Assembly (NCBI GenBank): GCA_013151915.1
Contig: JAADHJ010000018.1
Location: 1 to 34,238 of the forward strand
Origin: Deltaproteobacteria bacterium
Lineage (GTDB): Bacteria; BMS3Abin14
Reading direction: 5' to 3'
DNA length: 34,238 nt
The notes under the pieces were generated by a model that was not told the origin of the DNA, did no database searches, and saw only the letters and a list, made by a program, of their open reading frames with translations. Shown one piece after another: positions 7,667 through 16,071 of the stretch. Every line of letters begins with the position of its first letter. Position 1 is the first letter of the stretch. The translations under genes were made by a program, and so were the position numbers.

Positions 7667-9333
7667 TGGTTACATCGGGAAGCCTGAAGGCCATGGGTCT
7701 TTCAAAATTGCTCGCCGATGCCAAGAGTCGAAGGTTTACGGGGTCCCTGACCCTCAAGGGCAAGACAGGTCTCGCCAGCATTAGCCTGAAGGATGGCGAG
7801 GTTGTCGATGTACAGGAACCACGGGTCAGAAGCCGCCTCGGCCGTTATTTGGTGACGAAAAACCTCATTACCGAGAAGGAACTCCAGACGGCTTTGAATA
7901 TCCAGAAACAGTCGGGTAAAGGGGAATTTCTTGGAGAAATCCTTGTTAGCCAGAGAGTTCTGGACAGGAGTATCCTTGAGAGTTCCATGAAGAATGTCGT
8001 TGAGGATTCCCTCGTCCATCTTCTCGGGTGGGAAGAAGGGCTGTACAGGGTTGAACCCTCCGACGTTGTGGTGGGAGATCCCGTGGGCATCGCGCCCATC
8101 CCTGAGCTCCTTTCAAGGACGACCCAAATCACTTCGGCGGTGGAAGAGGAGTGGGTAATCAGCGAACTGCTTCCTGACGGTGGAGAACTTGAAAGCGGTG
8201 TCAAAGGGGAGATCCTCGCGGCGGTCCGCAGGGTCAGCCAGAAGCTGAAGGAACTCAAGCCAAAGGAGATCGTCCTCATGGTGGAGGATGAAGCCCTCAT
8301 GCGGGAGGTGTTCAAGGACAAGCTGGAGAGTTTCGGGTTTGATGTGGACGCCGTGGAGTCACCACAGAAGGCCATCGAAAAGCTCTCCGACTATGACCTG
8401 GAGGGAAAGTTGCCCATCATTCTGGCGGATCTTATTATGCCCACCCTCAGCGGTAAGGGCATCTTCGGCGGGCTGGAACTGCTTGAGGAGATACAGAAGA
8501 CCCACAGCCATGTTCCCGTGATCGTCAACACGGCCTACCCGGATCCAACCATAAGGAGAAGGGCCCTTTTCCTGGGCGCGACCTATTATATAAATAAACC
8601 CGAAAGAAAGGACATCACCCCCGATAAGCTGGAAAATCAGCTGAACCTCTTCATTGAGGAGGTTGCCCTCTGCATTCAGAACGTTATCCAGAGGCATGAG
8701 ATCTTTTTCGAGAGGGAGCAGCAGAACATCCTGAGGGAGGAACTTCTTTCCCAGCTCATTCAATCCCGCGAGGAATTGCAGAAAGTTGGGGAACTTGTTC
8801 AACGGGACACGGGGGATATCCACTTTCTCCGCGAGACCAGTGACAAGATGGTTCACAACAAGAGTCTGGCGAAGATGGCCGAGACCATCGTCCGGTTTGC
8901 AGGTAGTGAGATGGACCGGAGCGCCATTTTCCTGATCAGGAGGGAGAAGGTGTCAGGTTTCTACGGATACGACAGAAGGCCGGATCATGAGGATTTTGGA
9001 GACCGTATAAGAAACCTGCATTTTACCCTGGACGATGTCCCCGTCATCCAGGAGGCTGTAACTTCCGGAAAGGGTGTTATCAAACGGGATCCTGGAGATA
9101 GTCTGGGGTCCGCCCTGTTGGCCACATTTGGGGATTCCCCCCCTGAACATACGGTAATACTCCCCCTGCTGGTGCAGAATATGGTCGTTGCAGTTCTGTA
9201 CGGCGATGTCGTTTCCGGAGGGACTCCGCCACGGGAGCTGGATTCACTGGAAATTCTGCTGAACCTGGCTTCCATGTCCCTGGAGATTCAGCAGCAGCAC
9301 GCGATCATCCAGAGGCTCAGACAGGGCAGTTAG
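7666..9333 (+). CDS. DUF4388 / MshEN-like / REC / GAF multidomain regulator
   Basis: A 555-residue soluble protein of the PatA-like type common in Desulfobacterota and Myxococcota. Residues 1-50 and about 110-125 fit the DUF4388 (PATAN) fold. Between them, 56-107 carry two LGRYLVTKNLITEKEL-type repeats resembling the MshEN/GspE N-terminal module, which in other proteins can bind c-di-GMP. A REC domain follows (about 203-325) with Asp255 in LADLIMP as phospho-acceptor and Lys311 in INKP. A coiled linker leads to a C-terminal GAF domain (about 395-545). There is no output DNA-binding or catalytic domain. ATG 7666 is preferred because AGGAG (7654-7658) lies 7 nt before it; GTG 7663 is the alternative. 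It overlaps the hisS stop, so translation is probably coupled. c-di-GMP binding is inference, though a cyclase is encoded two genes upstream. Confidence 0.82.
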   Translation: MVTSGSLKAMGLSKLLADAKSRRFTGSLTLKGKTGLASISLKDGEVVDVQEPRVRSRLGRYLVTKNLITEKELQTALNIQKQSGKGEFLGEILVSQRVLDRSILESSMKNVVEDSLVHLLGWEEGLYRVEPSDVVVGDPVGIAPIPELLSRTTQITSAVEEEWVISELLPDGGELESGVKGEILAAVRRVSQKLKELKPKEIVLMVEDEALMREVFKDKLESFGFDVDAVESPQKAIEKLSDYDLEGKLPIILADLIMPTLSGKGIFGGLELLEEIQKTHSHVPVIVNTAYPDPTIRRRALFLGATYYINKPERKDITPDKLENQLNLFIEEVALCIQNVIQRHEIFFEREQQNILREELLSQLIQSREELQKVGELVQRDTGDIHFLRETSDKMVHNKSLAKMAETIVRFAGSEMDRSAIFLIRREKVSGFYGYDRRPDHEDFGDRIRNLHFTLDDVPVIQEAVTSGKGVIKRDPGDSLGSALLATFGDSPPEHTVILPLLVQNMVVAVLYGDVVSGGTPPRELDSLEILLNLASMSLEIQQQHAIIQRLRQGS

Positions 9334-9336
9334 ACC

Positions 9337-9387
9337 TGCCGGAAATGCCGGCATAAGGCGGGGGAGGGGAAGCCATCCCCCCCTCGC
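9337..9387 (+). terminator. Tandem hairpins after the DUF4388 gene
   Basis: TGCCGG (9337-9342) pairs with CCGGCA (9348-9353). A second G-rich/C-rich stem spans 9358-9387 (GCG-GGG-GGGGA against TCCCC-CCC-CGC). No T-run follows, so termination would not be of the classical intrinsic type. Confidence 0.4.
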
Positions 9388-9388
9388 A

Positions 9389-9609
9389 ATAAGCCATGGA
9401 TGGACTTTTTACGACCCCATCAAAACTGATGACTTCGCAATAAGTCATCAATGCGCCCATCAAAGGGCGTCCAAATCAATGACTTGTCCCGCAGGTCATC
9501 GATTTGCGGGGCAAGTTATTGATTTGTGAGGGAAGTGAAAATGACATTTTTCGCTTTCCGTGGAGTAATAAGCCATAGATGGACTTTTTACGACCCCATC
9601 AAAACTGAT
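9389..9609 (+). repeat. Structured intergenic element, copy 1 (upstream of aspS)
   Basis: A ~220-bp unit closed at both ends by a ~40-bp box (AAGCCAT-GATGGACTTTTT-ACGACCCCATC; 9391-9430 and 9570-9609). Between the boxes lie four hairpins. H1 is TGATGACTT/AAGTCATCA (9427-9435, 9442-9450). H2 is CGCCC/GGGCG (9454-9458, 9465-9469). H3 is a 21-bp stem (9472-9492 with 9506-9526) and loop AGGTCATCGATTT. H4 is an imperfect GGAA-rich stem (about 9530-9559). All 21 H3 positions pair, two as G-U on the + strand. The aspS ribosome site follows four bases after the second box. A second full copy lies at 15850-16069 and fragments at 14355-14441 and 126-152. Confidence 0.8.
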
Positions 9610-9623
9610 AATAGGAGGATAAG

Positions 9624-11426
9624 TTGGATACAGGATCGGATGTATCGGATCAGCAGGGTGACTGGGAGCGAACACACAACTGTGGCACCCTGAAAAAAGA
9701 TCATATCGGAAGCGAGGTCACCCTTATGGGGTGGGTCCTGCGTCGAAGGGATCACGGCGGGCTGATCTTTGTCGACCTGAGGGACAGATGGGGGATCACC
9801 CAGGTGGTTTTCAACCCGGAAAGGGAATCCGAGTCCCACCGGAAAGCCGAGCACCTGAGATCCGAATACGTTATCGCCGTCAGGGGTGAGGTATCTCCGA
9901 GACCTGAAGGCATGGAGAATCCAGATCTGGTCACGGGAGACATTGAGGTTCTTGCTGACGAGTTGAGGGTCCTTAACTCCAGCCTGACCCCGCCGTTTTC
10001 CCTCGACGAGCGTGAAGGCGGCGATGTCGCTGAAAGTGTCCGTCTCAAGTACCGGTATCTTGACCTGCGGCGGGAAACCTTGAAGGCCAATATGGTGCAG
10101 CGTTCCCTTTTGACAAAATGGGTCAGGGACTATTTTTACGATGAGGGGTTTCTCGAGATCGAGACACCCTTTCTCACAAAAAGCACTCCAGAGGGTGCCA
10201 GGGATTATCTTGTGCCCAGCAGGGTTAATCAGGGCAGTTTCTACGCCCTCCCCCAGTCTCCGCAGCTTTTCAAGCAGATCCTTATGGTCTCCGGGTTTGA
10301 CCGGTACTTCCAGATCGTTCACTGTTTCAGGGACGAGGACCTTCGTGCGGACCGTCAGCCCGAGTTTACCCAGATTGACGTGGAGATGTCCTTTCTCACG
10401 ATTGACGCCCTGTTCGATATAATGGAACGAATGATGGCCGGGGTCTTCCGTTTCGCCCTGGACCTGGACATACCAAGACCCTTTCCCAGGCTGGGGTATG
10501 GAGAGTCCCTTGACAGGTTTGGGCTGGACAGGCCGGACGCGAGGTTCGGGATGGAGCTGGTGGACCTGTCGGACATCCTCGGCCGTACCGAGGCAAGGGT
10601 GTTCTCTGGAACCGTGGCGGACGGTGGTATAATCAAGGGCCTGACGGTTAAGAATGGGGGTGGAATGTCCCGCAGAGAGCTCGATGAGCTTGCGGCTTAT
10701 GTGGGGGTTTATGGGGCAAAAGGCCTGGCGTGGTTCAAGAATACCGAAAATGGGTGGCAATCCCCGTTGGCCAAGTTCATGGACGTGGACGATAAAGCGC
10801 GGGTGTCCGAGGCGACTTTGTTCCAACCCGGCGACCTCCTTCTGGTGGTTGCAGGCGCCTCCGGCATTGTTAACGAGGCCCTGGGGCAACTTCGGGCCCA
10901 TCTCGGAAACGTGCTCGGCCTGATACCAGCTGACCGCTACGATTTTCTCTGGGTTACCGATTTCCCCCTTTTCGAATACGATGAGAAGGAGGGCAGGTAC
11001 AACTCCATGCACCACCCATTCACCTCACCGGTGGAGGAAGATATACCCCTTCTTGAAACGGATCCGGGTCTGGTCCGGGCCAAGGCTTACGATCTGGTCC
11101 TGAACGGGTCCGAGATCGGCGGCGGCAGCCTTAGAATTCACCGGAAAGATGTGCAGAGCACGGTCTTTAAGTACCTGAACATCGGCCCTGAGGAGGCCAG
11201 GAAAAAGTTCGGGTTTCTCCTGGATGCACTGCAGTACGGCGCCCCGCCCCACGGCGGCATTGCCTTCGGTCTGGACCGCATCATGATGATACTGACCGGC
11301 GCCGCCTCCATCAGGGACGTCATCCCTTTCCCGAAGACCCAGAAGGCCACCTGTCTCATGACCGATGCGCCGGGTCCCGTGGACCCAATGCAGCTTATGG
11401 AGTTGGGGCTGAAACTGCGCCGGTAA
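9624..11426 (+). CDS. aspS: Aspartyl-tRNA synthetase (bacterial type)
   Basis: A 600-residue class II synthetase that charges tRNA-Asp. It has the N-terminal OB-fold anticodon-binding domain (about 15-120, opening with HNCGTL and [11 protein letters not shown]), the catalytic core with [16 protein letters not shown] (235-250), the bacterial GAD insertion (about 300-420) and the class II motif 3 GLDR (549-552). Length and GAD domain mark the bacterial, not archaeal, form. Whether it also charges tRNA-Asn cannot be told from sequence alone. The start is TTG 9624, five bases after a perfect AGGAGG (9613-9618). The rare start codon and the structured repeat ending just before the ribosome site may both limit translation. 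Confidence 0.95.
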   Translation: MDTGSDVSDQQGDWERTHNCGTLKKDHIGSEVTLMGWVLRRRDHGGLIFVDLRDRWGITQVVFNPERESESHRKAEHLRSEYVIAVRGEVSPRPEGMENPDLVTGDIEVLADELRVLNSSLTPPFSLDEREGGDVAESVRLKYRYLDLRRETLKANMVQRSLLTKWVRDYFYDEGFLEIETPFLTKSTPEGARDYLVPSRVNQGSFYALPQSPQLFKQILMVSGFDRYFQIVHCFRDEDLRADRQPEFTQIDVEMSFLTIDALFDIMERMMAGVFRFALDLDIPRPFPRLGYGESLDRFGLDRPDARFGMELVDLSDILGRTEARVFSGTVADGGIIKGLTVKNGGGMSRRELDELAAYVGVYGAKGLAWFKNTENGWQSPLAKFMDVDDKARVSEATLFQPGDLLLVVAGASGIVNEALGQLRAHLGNVLGLIPADRYDFLWVTDFPLFEYDEKEGRYNSMHHPFTSPVEEDIPLLETDPGLVRAKAYDLVLNGSEIGGGSLRIHRKDVQSTVFKYLNIGPEEARKKFGFLLDALQYGAPPHGGIAFGLDRIMMILTGAASIRDVIPFPKTQKATCLMTDAPGPVDPMQLMELGLKLRR

Positions 11427-11429
11427 AAA

Positions 11430-11660
11430 TCCAGGCTCATTGAAATAATGCCTACCAGGTTTCATGAGGGAAGTAGGTTCGAGCACGGCAGAGGCTTGGC
11501 GCCAATTCTCCAGTACCATATCTCGCTCGCTTGGCTCGCTCAAGCGAGTAGAGAACGCCTTTGATCTTCAAGATTGCGTCGCAAGGTACCGGCTTCGAGC
11601 TTAAGGTAGGACAAGCGCAATCAAAGGCGGAAGATAGCGGTGCTTTAATCGTTTTTGCGG
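11430..11660. other. Non-coding, inverted-repeat-rich stretch after aspS
   Basis: No convincing gene. It contains an 8-bp hairpin CTCGCTTG/CAAGCGAG with a 7-nt loop (11526-11548), a long-range pair CGCCTTTGAT (11556-11565) with ATCAAAGGCG (11620-11629), and a TTGCG-T-CGCAA palindrome (11574-11584) between them. AGGC-ATT/AAT-GCCT near 11431-11451 is a weak hairpin just after the aspS stop. The open frames crossing it look like chance: one would run through the idh promoter. It may be a transcript end or a further repeat family. Confidence 0.4.
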
Positions 11661-11674
11661 TAATCCAAAAATCA

Positions 11675-11722
11675 TTGACATCCTCGCCACCGGCCGATAT
11701 ACGTATACAGTATAATGTATAC
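11675..11722 (+). promoter_or_regulatory. idh promoter with tandem GTATAC operator
   Basis: TTGACA (11675-11680), 17-bp spacer, TATACG (11698-11703) as -10. Directly on it, GTATAC boxes start at 11703 and 11717, with a degenerate GTATAA at 11710 between them, giving a 7-bp period. The first GTATAC starts 28 bp after the first base of TTGACA, exactly as at mdh. The predicted transcription start falls in the middle box, so a bound protein would most simply repress. The TATAAT at 11711-11716 is 30 bp from the -35 and is not taken as the -10. Confidence 0.75.
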
Positions 11723-11800
11723 AGCGATTCGGGTTATCGAGATCCCCCGTAACAACCATCACGCCGCCGGAAAGACATAGATATTCCCAGGAGGAAAGTC

Positions 11801-14035
11801 ATGACAAAAGAGACACAGAAGATCAGCTGGACCCTGACAGACGAGGGACCGATGCTGGCAACCCACTCCCTGTACCCGATCCTTCAGATCTTTACGAAGG
11901 GGACGGGCATCGAGATCGAGCTAAGGGACATCTCTCTCGCAGGGCGGGTCCTGGCCGATTTTCACGACAACCTGACGGAGGAGCAGAAGGTTCCCGATGA
12001 GCTGAAGGCCCTCGGCGAGCTCGTCCTGAGGCCGGAGGCCAATATCGTGAAACTGCCGAATATCAGCGCCTCCATCCCCCAGCTCAAGGCGGCCATCAAG
12101 GAGCTCCAGGACCAGGGTTACGACATCCCGGACTATCCTGAGGAGCCCAAAAACGACGGGGAGAGGAAGCTCAAGGAACGGTATGCCAAGATCCTCGGGA
12201 GCGCGGTCAACCCGGTCCTGCGGCAGGGCAACTCGGACCGCCGGGCGGCAGAGGTGGTCAAGCGGTATGCGAAAAAGCACCCGCACAGGATGGGTGAATG
12301 GAAATCGGACTCCAGGACACACGTGTCCACCATGAGCAGCGGCGATTTCTACTCCAACGAGCAGTCCACCACCATGGCTGAAGATACGGATGCCAGGATC
12401 GAGTTCGTGGACGATGACGGCAAGGTGACCGTGCTCCGAGAAAGCCTTCCGCTCCTGGCCGGTGAGGTCATCGACGCCACCTTCATGAGCAAAAAAGCGC
12501 TGGTGGACTTTTACGAAAAGCAGATCGAGGACGCCGGGGAGAAAGGCGTGCTCTTCTCTCTCCACCTGAAGGCCACCATGATGAAGATTTCCGATCCCAT
12601 CATCTTCGGCCACTGCGTCAAGGTCTTCTTCCGGGAGGCCATCGAAAAGCACGCCGACATCCTCGCCGAGCTCGGTGTCGACTTCAACAACGGGCTGGGC
12701 GACCTCTACGCCAAGATCCAGAGCCTGCCTGAGGGCAAGAGGGCCGAGATCGAGGCGGACATCCAGGCAGTCTACAGGAAGCGCCCCGAGCTGGCCATGG
12801 TGAACTCGGACAAGGGCATCACCAATCTCCACGTGCCCAGCGACATCATCATCGACGCCTCGATGCCCCCTATGATCCGTGACGGCGGGAAGATGTGGGG
12901 CCCCGACGGCAATACCCACGACGTCAAAGCGGTCATCCCCGACCACAGCTATGCGGGTCTTTACGACGTTATAGTGGAAGACTGCAAGAAGCACGGCGCC
13001 TTCGACCCGAGAACCATGGGAACCGTGCCCAACGTTGGCCTCATGGCCCAGAAGGCTGAGGAGTACGGTTCCCACGACAAGACGTTCCAGGCTCCCGGCA
13101 ACGGAACCATCCGGGTCGTGGACTCCGCCGGCACCACCATCCTCGGCAGCAAGGTTGAGGATGGGGACGTATGGCGCGCCCCCACCGTCACGGACGTGGC
13201 CATACGGGATTGGGTGAAGCTGGGGGTGGCCAGGGCCAGGGCTACGGGAGCGCCGGCGGTGTTCTGGCTGGACAGGAACAGGGCCCACGACGCCCAGATC
13301 ATCCGGAAGGTCGAGAGGTACCTGAAGGACCACGACACGGAGGGCCTGGACATCCGTATAATGAACATTGCTGAGGCGACGCAATTTTCTATTGACCGGA
13401 TCAGGGAGGGGAAGGACACCATCTCGGTGACGGGAAACATCATGAGGGACTACAACACGGACATGTTCCCAATCCTGGAGCTGAACACCAGCTCCAAGAT
13501 GCTCTCCATCGTGCCCCTGTTGAACGGTGGGGGGATTTTTGAGACCGGCGCCGGAGGCTCGGCGCCCAAGCACATCCAGCAGTTCCTGCATGAGGGGTAT
13601 CTCCGCTGGGACTCCCTGGGCGAATTCCTCGCCCTTGCCGAGTCGTTGAGGCACATGGGCAGCGTTACCGGCAATCAGAAGGCCAAGTTGCTGGCCGCAT
13701 CCGTGGATGCTGCCAACGCCAAGTTCCTGGAGGAAAACAAGTCGCCGACCCGCAGGCTGGGCGGGATCGATAACCGCGGCAGCCACTTCTACTTCGCCCT
13801 TTACTGGGCGCAGGCTCTCGCCGGGCAGGGCCAGGACGAGGAGCTCAAGGCGCGCTTTTCCAAGCTGGCCGGGGAGCTTGGAGATAACGAGACTAAAATT
13901 GTGGACGAACTCATCAGCGCCCAGGGGCCTCCCCAGGACATTGGCGGCTATTATCACCCCGATCCGGAAAAAACGTCCAGGGCCATGCGCCCCAGCGCGA
14001 CCTTCAACGCCATAATGGAGGCAGCCGGCGTGTAA
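11801..14035 (+). CDS. idh: Monomeric NADP-dependent isocitrate dehydrogenase
   Basis: A 744-residue enzyme matching the monomeric IDH family (about 740 residues), unrelated in length to the ~420-residue dimeric Icd. It oxidises isocitrate to 2-oxoglutarate and CO2 with NADP, using a divalent metal. Characteristic stretches are [19 protein letters not shown] (85-103), [12 protein letters not shown] (137-148), which carries the substrate-binding Ser/Asn/Arg region of the family, and [17 protein letters not shown] (171-187). The start is ATG 11801, with AGGAGGAAA about 7 nt upstream. It stands as a single-gene unit with its own promoter/operator (11675-11722) and a leader of about 90 nt. The next gene, mdh, has a matching promoter. 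The 2-oxoglutarate made here is the substrate of korDABC downstream. Confidence 0.96.
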   Translation: MTKETQKISWTLTDEGPMLATHSLYPILQIFTKGTGIEIELRDISLAGRVLADFHDNLTEEQKVPDELKALGELVLRPEANIVKLPNISASIPQLKAAIKELQDQGYDIPDYPEEPKNDGERKLKERYAKILGSAVNPVLRQGNSDRRAAEVVKRYAKKHPHRMGEWKSDSRTHVSTMSSGDFYSNEQSTTMAEDTDARIEFVDDDGKVTVLRESLPLLAGEVIDATFMSKKALVDFYEKQIEDAGEKGVLFSLHLKATMMKISDPIIFGHCVKVFFREAIEKHADILAELGVDFNNGLGDLYAKIQSLPEGKRAEIEADIQAVYRKRPELAMVNSDKGITNLHVPSDIIIDASMPPMIRDGGKMWGPDGNTHDVKAVIPDHSYAGLYDVIVEDCKKHGAFDPRTMGTVPNVGLMAQKAEEYGSHDKTFQAPGNGTIRVVDSAGTTILGSKVEDGDVWRAPTVTDVAIRDWVKLGVARARATGAPAVFWLDRNRAHDAQIIRKVERYLKDHDTEGLDIRIMNIAEATQFSIDRIREGKDTISVTGNIMRDYNTDMFPILELNTSSKMLSIVPLLNGGGIFETGAGGSAPKHIQQFLHEGYLRWDSLGEFLALAESLRHMGSVTGNQKAKLLAASVDAANAKFLEENKSPTRRLGGIDNRGSHFYFALYWAQALAGQGQDEELKARFSKLAGELGDNETKIVDELISAQGPPQDIGGYYHPDPEKTSRAMRPSATFNAIMEAAGV

Positions 14036-14042
14036 TAAACTG

Positions 14043-14063
14043 CAGCATTGGTATGGAATGCTG
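14043..14063 (+). terminator. Hairpin after idh
   Basis: CAGCATT (14043-14049) pairs with AATGCTG (14057-14063) around a 7-nt loop, 8 bp after the idh stop. ATTCGCTTTGG follows; there is no strong T-run, so termination is uncertain. Confidence 0.4.
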
Positions 14064-14092
14064 ATTCGCTTTGGAGGATGTAAACCCAAAGG

Positions 14093-14134
14093 TCATCCTG
14101 GAAATGAGTACTCGGATAATGAGTACCTGGATGA
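14093..14134. repeat. CCAGGTACTCATTTCCAGGATGA motif, copy 2 (minus strand, duplicated core)
   Basis: TCATCC (14093-14098) and GGATGA (14129-14134) bracket two copies of AATGAGTAC (14103-14111 and 14119-14127). The outer sequence matches 342-366 and 29507-29531. Confidence 0.45.
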
Positions 14135-14152
14135 AGACCATACCCCACCATT

Positions 14153-14313
14153 TGTCATCGCGAGCTGAAACTTATGCGAAGCGATCCCATAGCGGCCGGA
14201 GGGCGCCGTGACGAGCTTTTCAGCTTCCGTCTTCATTCTTCGAACTTCGCCGCGACAAGTCGCCCGGGATTGCCGCGTCACTCTCGTCTCTCTCGATGCT
14301 CCTCGCAATGACA
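14153..14313. repeat. 161-bp MITE-like element with 12-bp terminal inverted repeats
   Basis: TGTCATCGCGAG (14153-14164) and CTCGCAATGACA (14302-14313) are inverted with one mismatch. Inside lie GCGAAGCGATCCC and GGGATTGCCGCG, a second partial inversion. The right half (CGACAAGTCGCCCGGGATTG onward) recurs at 24541-24594 and, inverted, at 29289-29380. No protein is encoded. It resembles the widespread TGTCATTGCGAGG-type intergenic repeats of bacteria, recalled from general knowledge. Confidence 0.65.
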
Positions 14314-14354
14314 GCAAAATAATAATATAAGGTACGCATTAACCGGATGACCCT

Positions 14355-14441
14355 TATTTGTAAGGAAAGAGAAAATGACACTTTTCGCTTTCCGTGGAGC
14401 AAAAAGCCATAAATGGACTTTTTGCGACCCTATCAAAAGTT
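14355..14441 (+). repeat. Structured intergenic element, partial copy 3 (right end only)
   Basis: Contains hairpin H4 (GGAAAG 14364-14369 with CTTTCC 14388-14393, inner GAAAA/TTTTC) followed by one box (14401-14438, ATGGACTTTTTGCGACCC). Hairpins H1-H3 and the left box are missing. It lies about 30 bp before the mdh -35 box. Confidence 0.7.
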
Positions 14442-14472
14442 CATTATTTCACCGCAGCGATACTGAAAGTCC

Positions 14473-14520
14473 TTGACACCGGTGTGCTACCCTTATATAG
14501 GTATACTGTATACAGTATAC
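14473..14520 (+). promoter_or_regulatory. mdh promoter with perfect 20-bp GTATAC operator
   Basis: TTGACA (14473-14478), 17-bp spacer, TATAGG (14496-14501). The operator GTATACTGTATACAGTATAC (14501-14520) is a perfect palindrome of three GTATAC boxes at 7-bp steps. Its offset from the -35 box (28 bp) is identical to that at idh. Start of transcription is predicted near 14508, inside the operator. Confidence 0.78.
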
Positions 14521-14830
14521 TGGAAATTATGCCATTTTTCTTGAAGTGAGGCCTAAAATCTTCCGGAAGCAGGGTTTCCGCCCTGGGTTTCCGGAAGGTG
14601 CCGGTCGGTTTGCCTGGAGTAGCCTTAGGGAATCGGCTTTTTCCATTTTATCAGGGAAAAAATTGATGGACTCGCGAAAAGTCCATAATTGATCAAATGA
14701 ATTAGAGGGACTATGTTGATGGGCCCGCTAGTGGCCCATCATGCGGGATGTAAAAAACTGGCGCCTTTGGTACCGGCAAGGGAGTATTCAAGGGCCTGGC
14801 GCTATTTTCCTGAAAGGGGGGCACAACAAA
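14521..14830 (+). other. Long structured 5' leader of mdh
   Basis: About 320 nt separate the predicted start from ATG 14831. Hairpins in order: CTTCCGGAA/TTCCGGAAG with inner AGGG/CCCT (14560-14597); weak AGCC/GGCT followed by TTTTT (about 14621-14642), a possible early terminator; ATGGACT/AGTCCAT with loop CGCGAAA (14666-14686); TGATGGGCC/GGCCCATCA with loop CGCTAGT (14717-14741). The last one contains an ATG (14719), 8 nt after AGAGGGA, that opens a 43-codon frame ending at 14850, inside mdh. Whether the leader regulates mdh or is just accumulated repeats is open. Confidence 0.5.
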
Positions 14831-15769
14831 ATGGCGAAGCAAAGGAATAAAATAACGGTGGTTGGAGGAGGCAATGTCGGCGCCACGGCCGTTCACTGGG
14901 CTGCCGCAAAGGAACTCGGGGATATTGTCCTCGTAGACATTGTGGAGGGGCTGCCTCAAGGGAAAGCTCTGGACCTGATGGAAACCGCCCCGGTGGAGGG
15001 ATTCGACTGCAACGTTGTCGGTACCAACAGCTATGAGGAGACGGCCGGGTCCGATGTGGTCATCATTACGGCCGGGTTGGCCCGAAAGCCGGGGATGAGC
15101 CGCGACGACCTCCTTCAGAAAAATTTCCAGATCGTAAAGAGCTGCGCTGAGCAGGTTGCAAAATACTCTCCCGACGCCTACATAATCGTGGTCAGCAACC
15201 CTCTTGACGTCATGACCTACGTGGCAAAGGCCGTTACGGGATTTCCAAAAAACCGGGTAATGGGAATGGCAGGGGTGCTGGACAGCGCCCGCTTCAGGGC
15301 CTTTATCGCCATGGAGCTGGGTATTTCCGTGGAGGATACCAGCGCCTTCGTTCTGGGCGGCCATGGAGATACCATGGTGCCCCTGGTAAGATACTCGTAT
15401 GCGGGGGGCATCCCCATCGAGAAGCTCATACCGGCCGACCGCATTGAGGCGATTGTTGAGAGGACCAGGAAGGCCGGCGGTGAAATCGTCGGCCTCCTCA
15501 AGACCGGGAGCGCCTATTATTCCCCCTCGGCCTCGGCCGTCCAGATGGCGGAGGCCATCCTCAAGGACAAGAAGAGAATACTTCCCTGCGCGGCCTGTCT
15601 GGAAGGGGAATATGGGATCTCCGGCGGCCTTTTCGTAGGTGTGCCGGTCATCCTGGGTGGTGACGGCATCGAAAAGGTCATTGAGATCGATCTTTCCGAC
15701 GAGGAGAATGCCGCCCTTCAGAAGTCCGTAGATAATGTAAAGAGTAATGTCAGTAAGTTGCCGCTGTAG
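14831..15769 (+). CDS. mdh: Malate dehydrogenase (LDH-like, NAD-dependent)
   Basis: A 312-residue enzyme of the LDH/MDH family, LDH-like MalDH branch. It interconverts malate and oxaloacetate. The Rossmann fold opens with [10 protein letters not shown], and Asp in VLVDIVEG after strand beta-2 predicts NAD over NADP. RKPGMSR carries the substrate-loop Arg that selects malate over lactate, and His178 in LGGHGD is the catalytic base. ATG 14831 has AAAGGGGGG about 11 nt upstream; the open frame extends to 14741 but that extension has no family counterpart. The gene has its own promoter/operator and long leader, and a strong hairpin follows it, so it may be a separate transcript or may read through into fumarase-sucCD-kor. 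Confidence 0.95.
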   Translation: MAKQRNKITVVGGGNVGATAVHWAAAKELGDIVLVDIVEGLPQGKALDLMETAPVEGFDCNVVGTNSYEETAGSDVVIITAGLARKPGMSRDDLLQKNFQIVKSCAEQVAKYSPDAYIIVVSNPLDVMTYVAKAVTGFPKNRVMGMAGVLDSARFRAFIAMELGISVEDTSAFVLGGHGDTMVPLVRYSYAGGIPIEKLIPADRIEAIVERTRKAGGEIVGLLKTGSAYYSPSASAVQMAEAILKDKKRILPCAACLEGEYGISGGLFVGVPVILGGDGIEKVIEIDLSDEENAALQKSVDNVKSNVSKLPL

Positions 15770-15803
15770 TTTTGCCGGAACTGCTTTTAGCAGGTTGCAG
15801 ATG

Positions 15804-15844
15804 GAGGGAGGGCCGCCTTCTATTCTAACGGAGTGCCCTCCTTC
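15804..15844 (+). terminator. Terminator-like hairpin after mdh
   Basis: GAGGGAGGGC (15804-15813) pairs with GCCCTCCTTC (15835-15844) over 10 bp with one G-U. TGTTTGT follows. It lies 35 bp after the mdh stop. Confidence 0.55.
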
Positions 15845-15849
15845 TGTTT

Positions 15850-16069
15850 GTAAAAGCCACGAATGGACTTTTTACGACCCTATCAAAGTTGATGATTTCG
15901 TAAGAAATCATCAACGCGCCCGGGGAGGGCGTCCAAATCGATGGCTTGTCCCGCAGGTCATCGATTTGCGGGACAAGTTGTTGATTTGTGAGGAAAGAGA
16001 AAATGACATTTTTCGCTTTCCGTTGAGTAAAAAGCCACGAATGGACTTTTTACGACCCTATCAAAATTG
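15850..16069 (+). repeat. Structured intergenic element, copy 2 (upstream of fumarase)
   Basis: Same architecture as 9389-9609. Boxes at 15853-15888 and 16029-16066 read AAAAGCCACGAATGG-ACTTTTTACGACCC. H1 is TTGATGATTTC/GAAATCATCAA (15889-15899, 15904-15914). H2 is CGCCC/GGGCG (15917-15921, 15927-15931). H3 pairs 15934-15954 with 15968-15988 around the loop AGGTCATCGATTT, identical to copy 1. H4 is GGAAAG/CTTTCC (15992-16021). All 21 H3 pairs form on the + strand, four of them G-U. H1 differs from copy 1 by a compensated C-G to T-A change. The whole mdh-fumarase gap is this element plus the terminator hairpin. Confidence 0.82.
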
Positions 16070-16071
16070 TT

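Noticed and set aside
9389-9623. T-box riboswitch before aspS
   Set aside because: No T-box bulge sequence or terminator/antiterminator pair is visible, and the same element lies before fumarase, which is unrelated to aminoacylation.
9588-11015. 475-residue open frame antisense to aspS
   Set aside because: aspS has intact class II motifs on the + strand; the antisense frame shows no recognisable domain and runs into the structured repeat.
11711-11716. TATAAT as -10 of the idh promoter
   Set aside because: It is 30 bp from the only good TTGACA. It is better explained as the degenerate middle GTATAC box of the operator.
11561-11752. 63-residue + strand frame before idh
   Set aside because: It contains the -35 and GTATAC operator of idh, has no ribosome site and resembles no family.
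11921-14089. 722-residue open frame antisense to idh
   Set aside because: It is the mirror of a GC-rich, strongly biased gene; the + strand product is an unambiguous full-length monomeric IDH and the antisense product has low-complexity, His/Val/Gly-rich composition.
14741-14830. N-terminal extension of mdh
   Set aside because: The Rossmann fold begins just after ATG 14831, which has a ribosome site; the extension runs through leader hairpin sequence.
15934-15988. H-type pseudoknot between AAATCGATG/CATCGATTT and CTTGTCCCGC/GCGGGACAAG
   Set aside because: The short helix can form in copy 2 but has an A-C mismatch in copy 1, while the 21-bp stem pairs fully in both; the simple hairpin is the better model.
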